This document shows, piece after piece, positions 43,248 to 50,861 of a DNA stretch of 64,000 nt; positions within the stretch are counted from its first letter, which is position 1, and each line of letters begins with the position of its first letter. Location of the stretch: NCBI GenBank assembly GCA_964446655.1, contig CAYUPL010000010.1:1-64000 (forward strand), read 5' to 3'. The DNA comes from Desulfopila_A sp964446655. Lineage in GTDB: Bacteria; Desulfobacterota; Desulfobulbia; Desulfobulbales; Desulfocapsaceae. The position numbers and the translations under genes are program-made. Below the pieces are notes generated by a model. The model saw nothing but the letters and a program-made list of their open reading frames with translations, had not been told where the DNA came from and searched no databases.

Positions 43248-43858
43248 CCTGACTGCCAACATGGGAGACAGATTAATTTTCACAAAACGACCTGAAAAAA
43301 ATCAGTTCGCTCCGTCTTTAGAACTGCACGCAAAAAACACATGGTTTGAATATATTGGTCGAGCCTCTCTTAGTTATTCTTTTCCTGGTACATCGCTAAT
43401 GAAAATCTGATCTCCGCTGGATAGCAGGCGGCATGATCGACTTTCTTATGGCATATAATAAATCATTATCAGCGGGAAGGGTAATGCTTACTCAGCAACA
43501 TGTTTTTCTTCTTCCGGCATGTCCATAGGCTAGCACGAATTTCTCCCCAGCCGAGGTTGCCGTGGATGCGAGGCGAAGTAAGGCGCTATAGTTCCATGCA
43601 CCCTGACTGGGTTATCGGCGATATTTTTCGGCAGAAACCCTTTGGGGTAATGGGTCCTGTAATCTTCACCGAAGAGCCGGGTGTGGATGACGGTATTGCG
43701 GTAAACATTCCAGTCGAAAGTCCCCTTTCGCCGGAAATAGAGAGTAGGCGGCGCCGAGAAAGGGGAGTAGTGCAACAGCCAGCGGGAAGCCGGAGCGGGG
43801 TATGAAGAATTTGCCGAAAAGGTTGTCAGGACTCGTAAAGCGATAATCTGTCGGCACG
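43248..43858. other. Decayed region with truncated MITE and unidentified remnant
   Basis: No intact gene. 43531-43613 is a truncated copy of the 220 bp MITE. From 43860 back to about 43600 the minus strand reads, across one frame change near 43720, FGKFFIPRSGFPLAVALLPFLGAAY...then TFDWNVYRNTVIHTRLFGEDYRTHYPKGFLPKNIADN, which looks like the residue of a real protein with a membrane helix. I cannot name the parent. The rest (43260-43530) shows nothing. Confidence 0.4.
43531..43613 (+). repeat. Truncated copy of the MITE R2
   Basis: TAGCACGAATTTCTCCCCAG and the following AGCCGAGGTTGCCGTGGATGCG, then AAGGCGCTATAGT, match the left 70-80 bases of the full element at 48301-48520 with few changes. 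The right half, including the right terminal repeat, is absent. Confidence 0.75.
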
Positions 43859-44197
43859 CTACATCGGCCAGGGTTTTCCTTTACCGCCTAAAATGTGCAT
43901 GTGCAGATGAAAGACCACCTGGCCTGACTTGGAGCCGTTGTTGAAAATTACCCGGTAATCGTCTGCTACACCCTTCTCCCTGGCAACCTGGGCGCCGATA
44001 CGAAGCATTTTACCGGCAAGGCGATCATCTCCTTCGTCGATGTCGACCGGCATGGCAATGTGTTTTTTCGGAATGACCAGAAAGTGGACAGGAGCCTGGG
44101 GTGATATATCCCAGAAGGCCAGTACATCGTCATCTTCATACAGTTTTTCAGCAGGAATTTCACCGGTAATGATCTTACAAAAAATACAATCGCTCAT
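43859..44197 (-). CDS. HIT-family (histidine triad) nucleotide hydrolase
   Basis: A 112-aa HinT-type protein from the ATG at 44197 (AAGGAG upstream). It opens SDCIFCKIITGEIPAEKLYEDDDVLAFWDISPQAPVHFLVIPKKH and ends with VVFHLHMHILGGKGKPWPM, where HLHMH is the histidine triad. Two N-terminal cysteines (CIFC) pair with His residues for zinc in many members. Typical substrates are adenosine phosphoramidates. It is intact although surrounded by remnants. Confidence 0.92.
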   Translation of the reverse strand: MSDCIFCKIITGEIPAEKLYEDDDVLAFWDISPQAPVHFLVIPKKHIAMPVDIDEGDDRLAGKMLRIGAQVAREKGVADDYRVIFNNGSKSGQVVFHLHMHILGGKGKPWPM

Positions 44198-44314
44198 TGG
44201 TCTCTTTCTGCTCCTTGGTTGATTGAACACGCTCAGATAATTTTATCCATGGAAATGCAGTATTAGTCGAAATATAATTATTCCTCAAAACATATGCAAT
44301 TGCCAGAAGAAATT

Positions 44315-44597
44315 TCATTTTACACCTCCCTCAATTGTGATGGTAACACCATGTTCCCGGGAGCCGTTATTGCCATACCCCAAGACATTCCAACTGGCTG
44401 TCAGTGGTTGGACAGTGCCTTGATCGTCTGTGGCCCGCGCCATAATCGTATGTTCTCCCGGTTTCGAGGCCTGCCAGTGATATTCCTATCTTCGCCAGGA
44501 ATAACGTTCATGCGGGCCGACAAATGCAGCATCATGCCAGTTGGTACCGTTATCGACGCTTACCTCGACCCGCGCCACATCACCTTCTCCAACTCAT
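44315..44597 (-). pseudogene. Remnant of sulfite-oxidase-family molybdoenzyme (C-terminal dimerisation domain)
   Basis: The minus strand reads GDVARVEVSVDNGTNWHDAAFVGPHERYSWRR, an in-frame TAG, then EYHWQASKPGEHTIMARATDDQGTVQPL...WNVLGYGNNGSREHGVTITIEGGVK and stop TGA at 44315-44317. This is the Mo-co oxidoreductase dimerisation domain (sulfite oxidase/SorA type). The TAG stands where Trp (TGG) is expected in SWRRWEYHW. The rest of the enzyme is missing, since the neighbouring CHAD gene occupies the upstream side. Clearly a relic. Confidence 0.75.
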
Positions 44598-45476
44598 CCA
44601 GTATGAACGGAAACGTTTGGTGATGTGTTTTTTCTTTTCCGCATACAGCCTCTCGCCCAGAAACTGCGCCTGGTGCTGCAACTCGCTGCGGCGTTCATCG
44701 ATGAGTGTGAATATCCGTTTAAGATCCTCATCATCGCCAAAACGCTGAGACTCTTCTTGCAGGGTTTTTTTCAACACCGCCAGGTCATGGTCGTCGCCGA
44801 GAAGGTCGGCGAGATCATCCGCGGTTTTACGATGCACCTTGAGCATTTCCGGCCAGATTTCGCGGAGGAGCCGACAGTGATACCAATGATATTTGACGCG
44901 CTTGCGCCATTCATGGAAATTCTCCGCCGTTGGTTTTCGGTACGCCTTGGAAAAAGCCTTTCCACCACGCTTGTAAGTCTTCATAAAACCGTCGGCTATG
45001 GCGTCGAAACCTTCTTTGGTGATTTTCCAGGTTGTGACACGACCACGGGCTTCTACCATCCGGGCGCGGAAGGTTTTCAATCGGCCCTCTATTTCATCTG
45101 TGTTGGCAGTAATTTCCTTGCGTCTGTCGACGAGATGCTGGTGAACCGGTCTGAAATGGACGTCGTCTGTCCGGTTGCCATAATACTTGGCCAGATCATC
45201 GAAGCACTCGATGATGGACTGTGCGTCGCGCACCGAGGAGAGCGCTCCTGCAGCATCACGAAAAAAACCGTTTTCTTTCTTATAATCCGGGAAGGCCGGA
45301 CGAATGAGGCGGATGAGACCGCGCAGTTTTTTACAGCGCTTTCGTACCTGGTGCACGACCTCGTGGCGGTCGAGTTCTTCGTTGTCAATCTCCTCTATGG
45401 CCTCGTCGATTTGACTCTTGGCTATGTCGACGATGCCGGCTTTAACGGTTTTTTTCCTCCGTAAATGATATGCCAT
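44580..45476 (-). CDS. CHAD-domain protein
   Basis: A 298-aa helical protein. Two CHAD halves: VHQVRKRCKKLRGLIRLIRPAFPDYKKENGFFRDAAGALSSVRDAQSIIE and FHEWRKRVKYHWYHCRLLREIWPEMLKVHRKTADDLADLLGDDHDLAVL. The regularly spaced Arg/Lys/His surface binds polyphosphate (established for CHAD proteins). The CYTH domain or polyphosphate kinase often linked to CHAD is absent here. Its 3' end abuts or slightly overlaps the sulfite-oxidase remnant, so the last residues may have been acquired at that junction, although YWMSWRR is a plausible natural end. Confidence 0.88.
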   Translation of the reverse strand: MAYHLRRKKTVKAGIVDIAKSQIDEAIEEIDNEELDRHEVVHQVRKRCKKLRGLIRLIRPAFPDYKKENGFFRDAAGALSSVRDAQSIIECFDDLAKYYGNRTDDVHFRPVHQHLVDRRKEITANTDEIEGRLKTFRARMVEARGRVTTWKITKEGFDAIADGFMKTYKRGGKAFSKAYRKPTAENFHEWRKRVKYHWYHCRLLREIWPEMLKVHRKTADDLADLLGDDHDLAVLKKTLQEESQRFGDDEDLKRIFTLIDERRSELQHQAQFLGERLYAEKKKHITKRFRSYWMSWRR

Positions 45477-45673
45477 ATCGTATCAATCCCCCATTATTGT
45501 ACAATACAAGCCCTTTGCGCCAAACGGACCGCAGGGTCGGCTCCCCCGAGGGGATAAGAAGAGACGGAAAGAGGCTTGCTTTAAAAAACAACGTAAGGAG
45601 TGTTTATGCTTCTGTCATCACCATCGATAAAACCGAGTAGACGGGATATTTCAATTTCATCATCTGCTCCCGT

Positions 45674-46050
45674 ATCTGACGGTTTTACAGAATACCCTGC
45701 TGCCCTTCATGCATTCCGTGGCGCCGGTATCACCTGATCTGAGTGCCAGGGCCAAGGAGTGTTTGCAGCGGATCCGCCTGGGCGAGAAACTGCACAGGCT
45801 GCCCGGCAGTCTGTCCGGTGGTGAACAGCAGCGTGTCGCCATTGCCCGGGCCATGGTGAAATCAGCCAGGGTTCTTTTTGCCGATGAGCCGACCGGAAGC
45901 CTCGACAACAGGACCGGCGAGGAGATTATGCAGCTTCTGGAGGAATTGAACCGTGACGGTATGAGTATCATCATGGTAACCCATGAGAGCCGTTATGCCG
46001 AGCGGGCGGGAAGAGTAGTGCATTTGGAGGATGGTAGGGTGGTTGCCTGA
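45674..46050 (+). pseudogene. Truncated LolD/MacB-type ABC ATPase
   Basis: Only the C-terminal half of an ATPase remains: (LTVLQNTLLPF)MHSVAPVSPDL..., signature LSGGEQQRVAIARAMV, Walker B VLFADEPTGSLD, H-loop MVTHES and end GRVVHLEDGRVVA. The Walker A half is missing; reading in frame can be followed back only to about 45674, where similarity stops. A good ribosome site (TAAGGAG) and ATG at 45606 belong to a different frame that ends at TGA near 45738. The fragment cannot bind ATP normally. Confidence 0.75.
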
Positions 46051-46054
46051 TTAC

Positions 46055-46235
46055 AACACAGGTTCCCCGTATAGATTTGGCGTGGTTGAGAGATTTTCCA
46101 TTGGGGATCATCCATACTTTCCTTCCACTGGGCGATCCATCCTGGAAGCCGACCCAGGGCAAACATCACCGTGAACATATTCGTGGGGATACCAATGGCT
46201 CTTAAAACAATGCCACTGTAAAAATCTATACACAA
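46055..46235 (-). pseudogene. Citrate synthase C-terminal remnant
   Basis: The minus strand encodes CIDFYSGIVLRAIGIPTNMFTVMFALGRLPGWIAQWKESMDDPQWKISQPRQIYTG, the conserved C-terminal block of type II citrate synthase (catalytic Asp region through RPRQxYTG). The expected last residues (about six to nine) are lost at the junction with the ABC remnant. The upstream ~370 residues are absent, because the repeat R1 copy b begins exactly where the fragment starts. Two sharp truncations make this a rearrangement scar. Confidence 0.78.
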
Positions 46236-46345
46236 AATTGCTTGAAAGGACGGATGGAAAAGGATGGTTGGTTAATGTTGGTGGTCGGTACAGATGAATT
46301 TGCGGAACAGTTAAGTTTGTCTTCAAAGCAATTACTTATCACCTA
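46233..46345 (+). repeat. Repeat R1, copy b
   Basis: About 113 bases, CAAAATTGCTTGAAAGGAC at the left and GTCTTCAAAGCAATTACTTA near the right. These two ends are imperfect inverted repeats of each other (AATTGCTTGAAAGGAC against GTCTTCAAAGCAATT). Roughly 70% identical by eye to copy c across the whole length. It lies just downstream of the antitoxin gene's end. Confidence 0.7.
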
Positions 46346-46360
46346 ATATTAGATATTTAT

Positions 46361-46732
46361 CTAGATTAATACGTCAACATCTATATCGAGTTGTCGGGCA
46401 ATATTTTTTAAAGTATCGATGGTGGGGTTTCTTTTATTATTTTCAATTTGAGAGAGATAAGCCGCGCTTATGCCGACTTGTTTTGCCAACTCACTCATTT
46501 TGATTTGCTTGTGCTCTCTCCAGGCTCGAATCGGGTTTGTTCCGTCAAGAATAGCAAAAGTGATATCACTTGGAATAGTTGTCTCGGTCCCGTCTTGAAT
46601 CGCCTTTAAACTAGTCTCTATGTCTTTTATATCTTCAGCGTCCTCCAAAGCCTCTTGGAGTTTTTGATACTCTCTGTATGGAATAACTGCCCATTCAGGT
46701 TGCCCATTTTTTTCAATAATCTGGATGTTCAT
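46361..46732 (-). CDS. Antitoxin with Phd-like N-terminus and HTH_XRE C-terminus
   Basis: A 123-aa protein. Residues 1-40 (IIEKNGQPEWAVIPYREYQKLQEALEDAED) look like the Phd/YefM-type or DUF-like toxin-associated segment. Residues ~65-118 are a clear Xre helix-turn-helix: IRAWREHKQIKMSELAKQVGISAAYLSQIENNKRNPTIDTLKNIARQL. It starts inside the last codons of the RelE-type toxin (ATGA overlap). It should neutralise that toxin and repress the operon. Toxin-first order is like HigBA. Confidence 0.85.
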   Translation of the reverse strand: MNIQIIEKNGQPEWAVIPYREYQKLQEALEDAEDIKDIETSLKAIQDGTETTIPSDITFAILDGTNPIRAWREHKQIKMSELAKQVGISAAYLSQIENNKRNPTIDTLKNIARQLDIDVDVLI

Positions 46733-46983
46733 TTGTACACCTCCCCACGAGTCTTTACGTTAATGATGTGAATTAACAGCTCATTATCATTCACCGTGTA
46801 AATTACTCTCCAGTCTCCAACTCGAAGCCTATATCCAGGATGGTTTGTTAATTTCTTCACATTGCGCATCTCATTTGGATTGACGGCTAACTCTTTGATT
46901 TTTTTCGCGATAACAAGTGCATTGTTTCTGGGCATTCGCCGTAAGGCTTTGTCCGCATTTTTGCTAAAAGTTATCTTGTACAT
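46729..46983 (-). CDS. RelE/ParE-superfamily toxin
   Basis: An 84-aa basic protein with the RelE fold pattern: YKITFSKNADKALRRMPRNNALVIAKKIKELAVNP, then VKKLTNHPGYRLRVGDWRVIYTVNDNELLIHIINVKTRGEVY. The GxYRLRVGDWRVIY core and the C-terminal basic residue (KTRGEVYK) are those of ribosome-dependent mRNA interferases. First gene of the pair. Both genes sit between two copies of repeat R1. Confidence 0.88.
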   Translation of the reverse strand: MYKITFSKNADKALRRMPRNNALVIAKKIKELAVNPNEMRNVKKLTNHPGYRLRVGDWRVIYTVNDNELLIHIINVKTRGEVYK

Positions 46984-47111
46984 GAATGTATAATAGCAAT
47001 TAGTTACTGAAAAGGCAAGGTTTGAATTAACTGGTAGTTATCTTTTATGCACACAAAGGCAGAATAAACACCTTTTCATGTTGAGTCTGATATATGCCCT
47101 TTTTGTACAGC

Positions 47112-47229
47112 CAAAATTACTTGAAAGGACGATTGAAAAAGGATAGGCTGCTTGATGTTGACGGCAGATGGGGATGAATTTAAGGAAAAGTTAGGTCTAT
47201 CTTAAAAAACAGTTACTTATTACCTCACC
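47112..47229 (+). repeat. Repeat R1, copy c
   Basis: CAAAATTACTTGAAAGGAC through to CAGTTACTTATTACCTCACC, directly repeated relative to copy b and ending five bases before the thyA ATG. Conserved internal words shared with b include AAAAGGAT, TTGATGTTG/TTAATGTTG, GATGAATTT and AGTTAGGTCT/AGTTAAGTTT. It probably supplies part of the thyA leader. Confidence 0.7.
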
Positions 47230-47233
47230 GAAG

Positions 47234-48085
47234 ATGAAAGAATATTTAGATTTGTGTCAGAGGCTGCTGGATACTGGGGTCTGGGTTGAAAATAAACGCA
47301 CCGGTAAACGGTGTCTGACCATTATAAATTGTGATCTGGAATATGATGTCAGTGATGGAACGCTGCCGGTACTGACCACTAAAAAGATGTTCTGGAAGGC
47401 GGCCATCGCTGAAATGCTCGGTTATCTTCGCGGGTATACCAGTGCCGCTGATTTTCGGAAAATAGGCTGCAACACCTGGAATGCCAACGCTAATGAGAAT
47501 CCCGACTGGTTGAACAATCCTTTTCGAAAAGGAACAGACGACATGGGCCGCTGTTACGGAGCTCAGGGAAGGGACTGGAGAAATCCGGAGGGAGAGAGAG
47601 TCGACCAGTTATTGAATGTGTATAATGACCTTCATCAAGGAGTTGACAACAGGTCGGAAATCATCACCTTTATGAACCCGGGAGAACGTGACAGGGCCTG
47701 TTTGAATTCATGCATGCATACTCATACCTTCAGTATTTTAGGAGAAAAACTCTATCTGACCTCTTACCAGAGGTCAGATGACCTTCCGTTAGGCCACGGT
47801 TTTAACCAGATTCAAGTTGCCTGGTTGCTCATGATCATGGCCCGCATTACCGGTCTGAAACCGGCCAAAGCGTTTCATAAAATCGTCAATGTGCATGTGT
47901 ATGAGGATCAGATTGAAACGCTCAAGAATGTGCAGATGAAAAGAAAACCGTATCCCTTGCCAAAGCTCAGAATCAATCCTGCTATCACATCACTTGAAGA
48001 CCTTGAAACCTGGGTAACTCCCGACGACTTTGAGTTGATTGATTATCAGCACCACCCAGGTATACGATACCAATTCAGTATCTGA
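47234..48085 (+). CDS. thyA: Thymidylate synthase ThyA
   Basis: Methylates dUMP to dTMP using methylene-tetrahydrofolate; 283 aa. N-terminal Arg loop in GVWVENKRTGKRCLTIINCDL, FWKAAIAEMLGYLRGY, RCYGAQGRDWRNP, the catalytic Cys block NPGERDRACLNSCMHTHTFSI, SYQRSDDLPLGHGFNQIQVAWLLMIMA, and VNVHVYEDQIE. This is the Vibrio/Aeromonas-like ThyA variant in which the classical PPCH is replaced by (R)(A)C..CMHTH. Acquisition with the accessory region is possible; no folA next to it. Confidence 0.92.
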   Translation: MKEYLDLCQRLLDTGVWVENKRTGKRCLTIINCDLEYDVSDGTLPVLTTKKMFWKAAIAEMLGYLRGYTSAADFRKIGCNTWNANANENPDWLNNPFRKGTDDMGRCYGAQGRDWRNPEGERVDQLLNVYNDLHQGVDNRSEIITFMNPGERDRACLNSCMHTHTFSILGEKLYLTSYQRSDDLPLGHGFNQIQVAWLLMIMARITGLKPAKAFHKIVNVHVYEDQIETLKNVQMKRKPYPLPKLRINPAITSLEDLETWVTPDDFELIDYQHHPGIRYQFSI

Positions 48086-48296
48086 CAACATAACCGAACC
48101 CCGGCTGTAATGGATGCCTCTATCAGCTATCCTGAATGAGCGCTTTGCTGGAAAGCTGTTTTGCCGCTGATCTGATTTTGCAGTTGAAAAATTCTCATTA
48201 CCTTTTATATGAATGTATATGGACAGGACAGGTAACTTGTGGCGACCGCCTGTCTGAAAAGGCATCTTTTGTTCCCGGAGAAATTGCAAGACACTT

Positions 48297-48300
48297 TTAG
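48297..48300 (+). other. Left target-site duplication of the MITE
   Basis: TTAG, repeated at 48521-48524 on the other side of the 220 bp element. Confidence 0.55.
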
Positions 48301-48520
48301 CCCGAATTTTTCACCAGCCGAGGTTGCCGTGGATGCGAGGCGCGAAGCAAGGCGCTATAGTAGTCTATGCACCTTGCTTCGGCAACGCTGCAGGCACGGT
48401 AAGATCGGTTGGCCTTTGGTGAACATTGTGTATGATTTTCTTATGAAAGTATACTGCTTGAACATATTGTATTATCATCTAATTTATGAAAATTGACACA
48501 ATGTTCATGAGAAATTCGGG
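48301..48520 (+). mobile_element. MITE-like element R2, complete, 220 bp
   Basis: The terminal inverted repeats CCCGAATTTTTCA (48301-48313) and TGAGAAATTCGGG (48508-48520) match at 12 of 13 positions when one is inverted. The element is flanked by TTAG on both sides. Inside, CGAAGCAAGG (48343-48352) pairs with CCTTGCTTCG (48372-48381), and GTTGCCG (48323-48329) with CGGCAAC (48380-48386), so the left half folds strongly. There is no ORF for a transposase, so movement would need one supplied elsewhere. A truncated copy is at 43531. Confidence 0.7.
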
Positions 48521-48538
48521 TTAGCCCGGATTTTTCAT
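48507..48538 (+). repeat. Palindrome at the right MITE end
   Basis: ATGAGAAATTCGGG, TTAG, CCCGGATTTTTCAT. The right arm is a second, solo copy of the MITE terminal repeat beyond the TTAG duplication. The whole can form a 14 bp imperfect hairpin 28 bases before asd and could act as a terminator for reads coming from the left. Confidence 0.5.
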
Positions 48539-48565
48539 CATTACACTATATCTATTGGAGTTGAT

Positions 48566-49690
48566 ATGCTCAAAGTAGGACTTGTCGGCTGGCGTGGCAT
48601 GGTTGGTTCGGTTCTTATGGAAAGGATGAAGGCAGAAGGTGATTTTCGCCATATAGATCCCGTATTCTTCACTACCTCCCAGGTGGGACAAAACGGTCCG
48701 GATGTCGGTTCGGGAGAAAAACCGCTGCAGGATGCCCGGGATATTGCTCTGCTGGCGGAAATGGATGTTGTGCTTTCCTGCCAGGGAGGGGACTATACCA
48801 AAGAGGTTTACGATGCGCTGCGTTCCCGCTGGGATGGCTACTGGATTGATGCCGCCTCTGCTCTGCGAATGAAAGATGACAGTATAATTGTGCTGGATCC
48901 CGTCAATCGCCGGGGAATTGAAGATGGATTGCAAAAAGGCATCAAGAATTTTATCGGTGGCAACTGTACTGTTTCACTGATGATGATGGCTCTTGGGGGT
49001 CTGTTTGAGAATGATTTGATAGAGTGGCTCAGTTCGATGACCTATCAGGCTGCCAGTGGTGCCGGAGCCAAGAATATGCGTGAATTGCTTCTACAGATGG
49101 GTGAACTGGAGGATGAAGTCGATTCTCTGTTGCATGATCCGGCTTCCGCCGTCCTTGACATTGATGCTCGTGTCACCGCAAAATTAAACAGTGGCACCCT
49201 TACCATGAACAACTGGAAGGTGCCCCTTGCCGCAAGCCTGATCCCCTGGATCGATGCTCCCATGGAAAATGGTCAGACCAGAGAGGAGTGGAAAGGTGTC
49301 AGTGAAACCAATAAAATACTGGGACGCAGGGATGACAATCGCATTCCCATAGACGGTCAGTGTGTGCGCATAGGGGCAATGCGGTGCCATTCCCAGGCAT
49401 TTACCATCAAGTTGAAAAAGAATATTGCAATTGCCGAGATAGAAGAAATACTTGCCGGTCATAATCAGTGGGTCAAGGTTATCCCCAATGAACGCCAGGC
49501 CACGGAAGAGATGCTTACTCCGGTTCGGACATCGGGCACGCTGACTGTCCCTATCGGACGGATTCGCAAGATGAATATAGGCCCCGAATACCTCACTGCT
49601 TTCTCGGTAGGTGATCAATTACTCTGGGGGGCGGCAGAACCGGTTCGGCGAATGCTGAAAATAGTGGATGACTATCTGAAAAAGAGGTAG
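48566..49690 (+). CDS. asd: Aspartate-semialdehyde dehydrogenase
   Basis: Reduces aspartyl phosphate to the semialdehyde for Lys/Thr/Met/DAP synthesis. 374 aa with the enterobacterial-type sequence: NADP loop KVGLVGWRGMVGSVLMERM, catalytic Cys in FIGGNCTVSLMMMALGG, and GAGAKNMRELL. It ends DYLKKR. Ribosome site TTGGAG before ATG 48566. A MITE palindrome sits 28 bases upstream. No neighbouring lysine genes. Confidence 0.94.
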   Translation: MLKVGLVGWRGMVGSVLMERMKAEGDFRHIDPVFFTTSQVGQNGPDVGSGEKPLQDARDIALLAEMDVVLSCQGGDYTKEVYDALRSRWDGYWIDAASALRMKDDSIIVLDPVNRRGIEDGLQKGIKNFIGGNCTVSLMMMALGGLFENDLIEWLSSMTYQAASGAGAKNMRELLLQMGELEDEVDSLLHDPASAVLDIDARVTAKLNSGTLTMNNWKVPLAASLIPWIDAPMENGQTREEWKGVSETNKILGRRDDNRIPIDGQCVRIGAMRCHSQAFTIKLKKNIAIAEIEEILAGHNQWVKVIPNERQATEEMLTPVRTSGTLTVPIGRIRKMNIGPEYLTAFSVGDQLLWGAAEPVRRMLKIVDDYLKKR

Positions 49691-49709
49691 CGCGGCAAGG
49701 CGGAGTGAT

Positions 49710-49726
49710 GCACTGTTGTACAGTGC
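49710..49726. terminator. Small hairpin between convergent asd and HTH gene
   Basis: GCACTGT, loop TGT, ACAGTGC: a perfect 7 bp stem in the 53-base convergent gap. No T tract, so termination is uncertain. Confidence 0.3.
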
Positions 49727-49743
49727 CGGTACTGCTGCCCGCG

Positions 49744-50121
49744 CTATTCGAAAATATCCTTCATCACCTCGCATTGGCGACATATTTCTATTTTATCATG
49801 CCAGTTTTTCTGCGATTTGCAAGCGCAGATTGTCCCATTGATAAACCAGCAAAGTTTACCGGTCTTGAACTCCCAGGCCGGGCACCTTAGCTTCCTTTCC
49901 TCAGGACAATCGAGGATGTTCCAGCACTCCTTGCGGCTATTTTCGCTATCTGCTTTCTGGCACAGGAGAAAATAGAGTTGTCGTTCAACATGAGTAGGCA
50001 CAGAACGCCATCCCTGCTCATAGGAACATATCGCCTTCAGAGATGTTCCCATGAGTTCCGCTAACTCTTTCTGGGTTTTCCGCAATTTTTTACGGATGAG
50101 AGAAAACTGCTGACTATCCAT
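49744..50121 (-). CDS. HTH_XRE regulator with cysteine-rich two-CW-type domain
   Basis: A 125-aa protein. Residues 1-55 form an Xre helix-turn-helix (FSLIRKKLRKTQKELAELMGTSLKAICSYEQGWRSVP). Residues 65-122 are cysteine-rich: CWNILDCP...KLRCPAW...GKLCWFINGTICAC...NWHDKIEICRQCEV, with eight or so cysteines and two CW-type turns. This matches the two-CW domain pattern seen in delta-proteobacterial proteins and probably binds a metal cluster or zinc. Possible redox or metal sensor (inference). It is transcribed away from the NosL cluster across a 219-base gap and could regulate it. Confidence 0.75.
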   Translation of the reverse strand: MDSQQFSLIRKKLRKTQKELAELMGTSLKAICSYEQGWRSVPTHVERQLYFLLCQKADSENSRKECWNILDCPEERKLRCPAWEFKTGKLCWFINGTICACKSQKNWHDKIEICRQCEVMKDIFE

Positions 50122-50340
50122 GGAAACCTTCCATTGCTAAAGAGAAAAGATTACATTGACCTCCGTTTATACCACATAGTGGCATTTATTGGCACCTATA
50201 TCAATACAGCATAAGAATTATTCTGTGTTTTGGTCTCTTTTTTTTTACAGGAAGGTGGTATTTTTGTGCTATTGTTATATGAACCTGTTGCAGGTATCAT
50301 GAAGTAATTAAGGAACTATTTCCCGATTAGGAGAATATCG

Positions 50341-50853
50341 ATGCAAAAATTTCTGATGATTATTCCGGCGTTGTGTTTCCTGCTGCCGGCTGTCTATGCG
50401 GGAGCGGCAGACCCGGTAACCGAGGTTTCGGACAAAGAGCGCTGCCCGGTGTGCGGTATGTTTGTTGCCAAATACAAACCGTGGCTGGCACAGATTCAGA
50501 TGGAGGATGGCAGCGTCCATTTTTTTGATGGTGTAAAGGATATGCTGGCCTTCTTCTATGAGCCTGGCAAATATGGTGGAACCTCTTCTTCTGCACATAT
50601 ATTCGTGACCGACTATTACAGTCAGCAGTGGATTGACGGAAAAACAGCCTATTACGTTACCGGCTCCGATGTTATCGGGCCCATGGGACACGAGTTTGTT
50701 CCGCTTGTTTCCGAGGAAGCGGCGAGCAATTTTCTTAAAGACCATAAAGGCAGCACTATTTTCCGTTTTGAACAGATTACAGCCGCAATGGTAGAAGAGA
50801 TGCGCTCCGGTATGAAAGGGAACAAGATGCATAAAATGCAGCACGATAATTGA
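50341..50853 (+). CDS. nosL: NosL-family copper-binding protein
   Basis: Encodes 170 aa. A signal peptide (MQKFLMIIPALCFLLPAVYAGAA) lacks a lipobox, unlike classical NosL lipoproteins. The diagnostic motif ERCPVCGMFVAKYKPWLAQI is at residues ~36-55, giving the Cys and Met ligands for Cu(I); then FFDGVKDMLAFFYEP and FVPLVSEEAASNFLKDHKG follow. The C-terminus has a Met/His-rich tail (MRSGMKGNKMHKMQH) that could bind copper. First gene of a five-gene cluster without any nosZ, so the role is not nitrous-oxide reduction. Ribosome site near TAGGAG. Confidence 0.88.
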   Translation: MQKFLMIIPALCFLLPAVYAGAADPVTEVSDKERCPVCGMFVAKYKPWLAQIQMEDGSVHFFDGVKDMLAFFYEPGKYGGTSSSAHIFVTDYYSQQWIDGKTAYYVTGSDVIGPMGHEFVPLVSEEAASNFLKDHKGSTIFRFEQITAAMVEEMRSGMKGNKMHKMQHDN

Positions 50854-50861
50854 GTTCTGTA

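Noticed and set aside
44625..45464. 279-codon plus-strand frame opposite the CHAD gene
   Set aside because: CHAD motifs are clear on the minus strand; the plus frame has no recognisable features.
46233..47229. R1 repeats as integron attC sites flanking a cassette
   Set aside because: GTTRRRY-like words occur, but there is no matching RYYYAAC on the left and no integrase; direct orientation and inverted ends fit a different repeat type.
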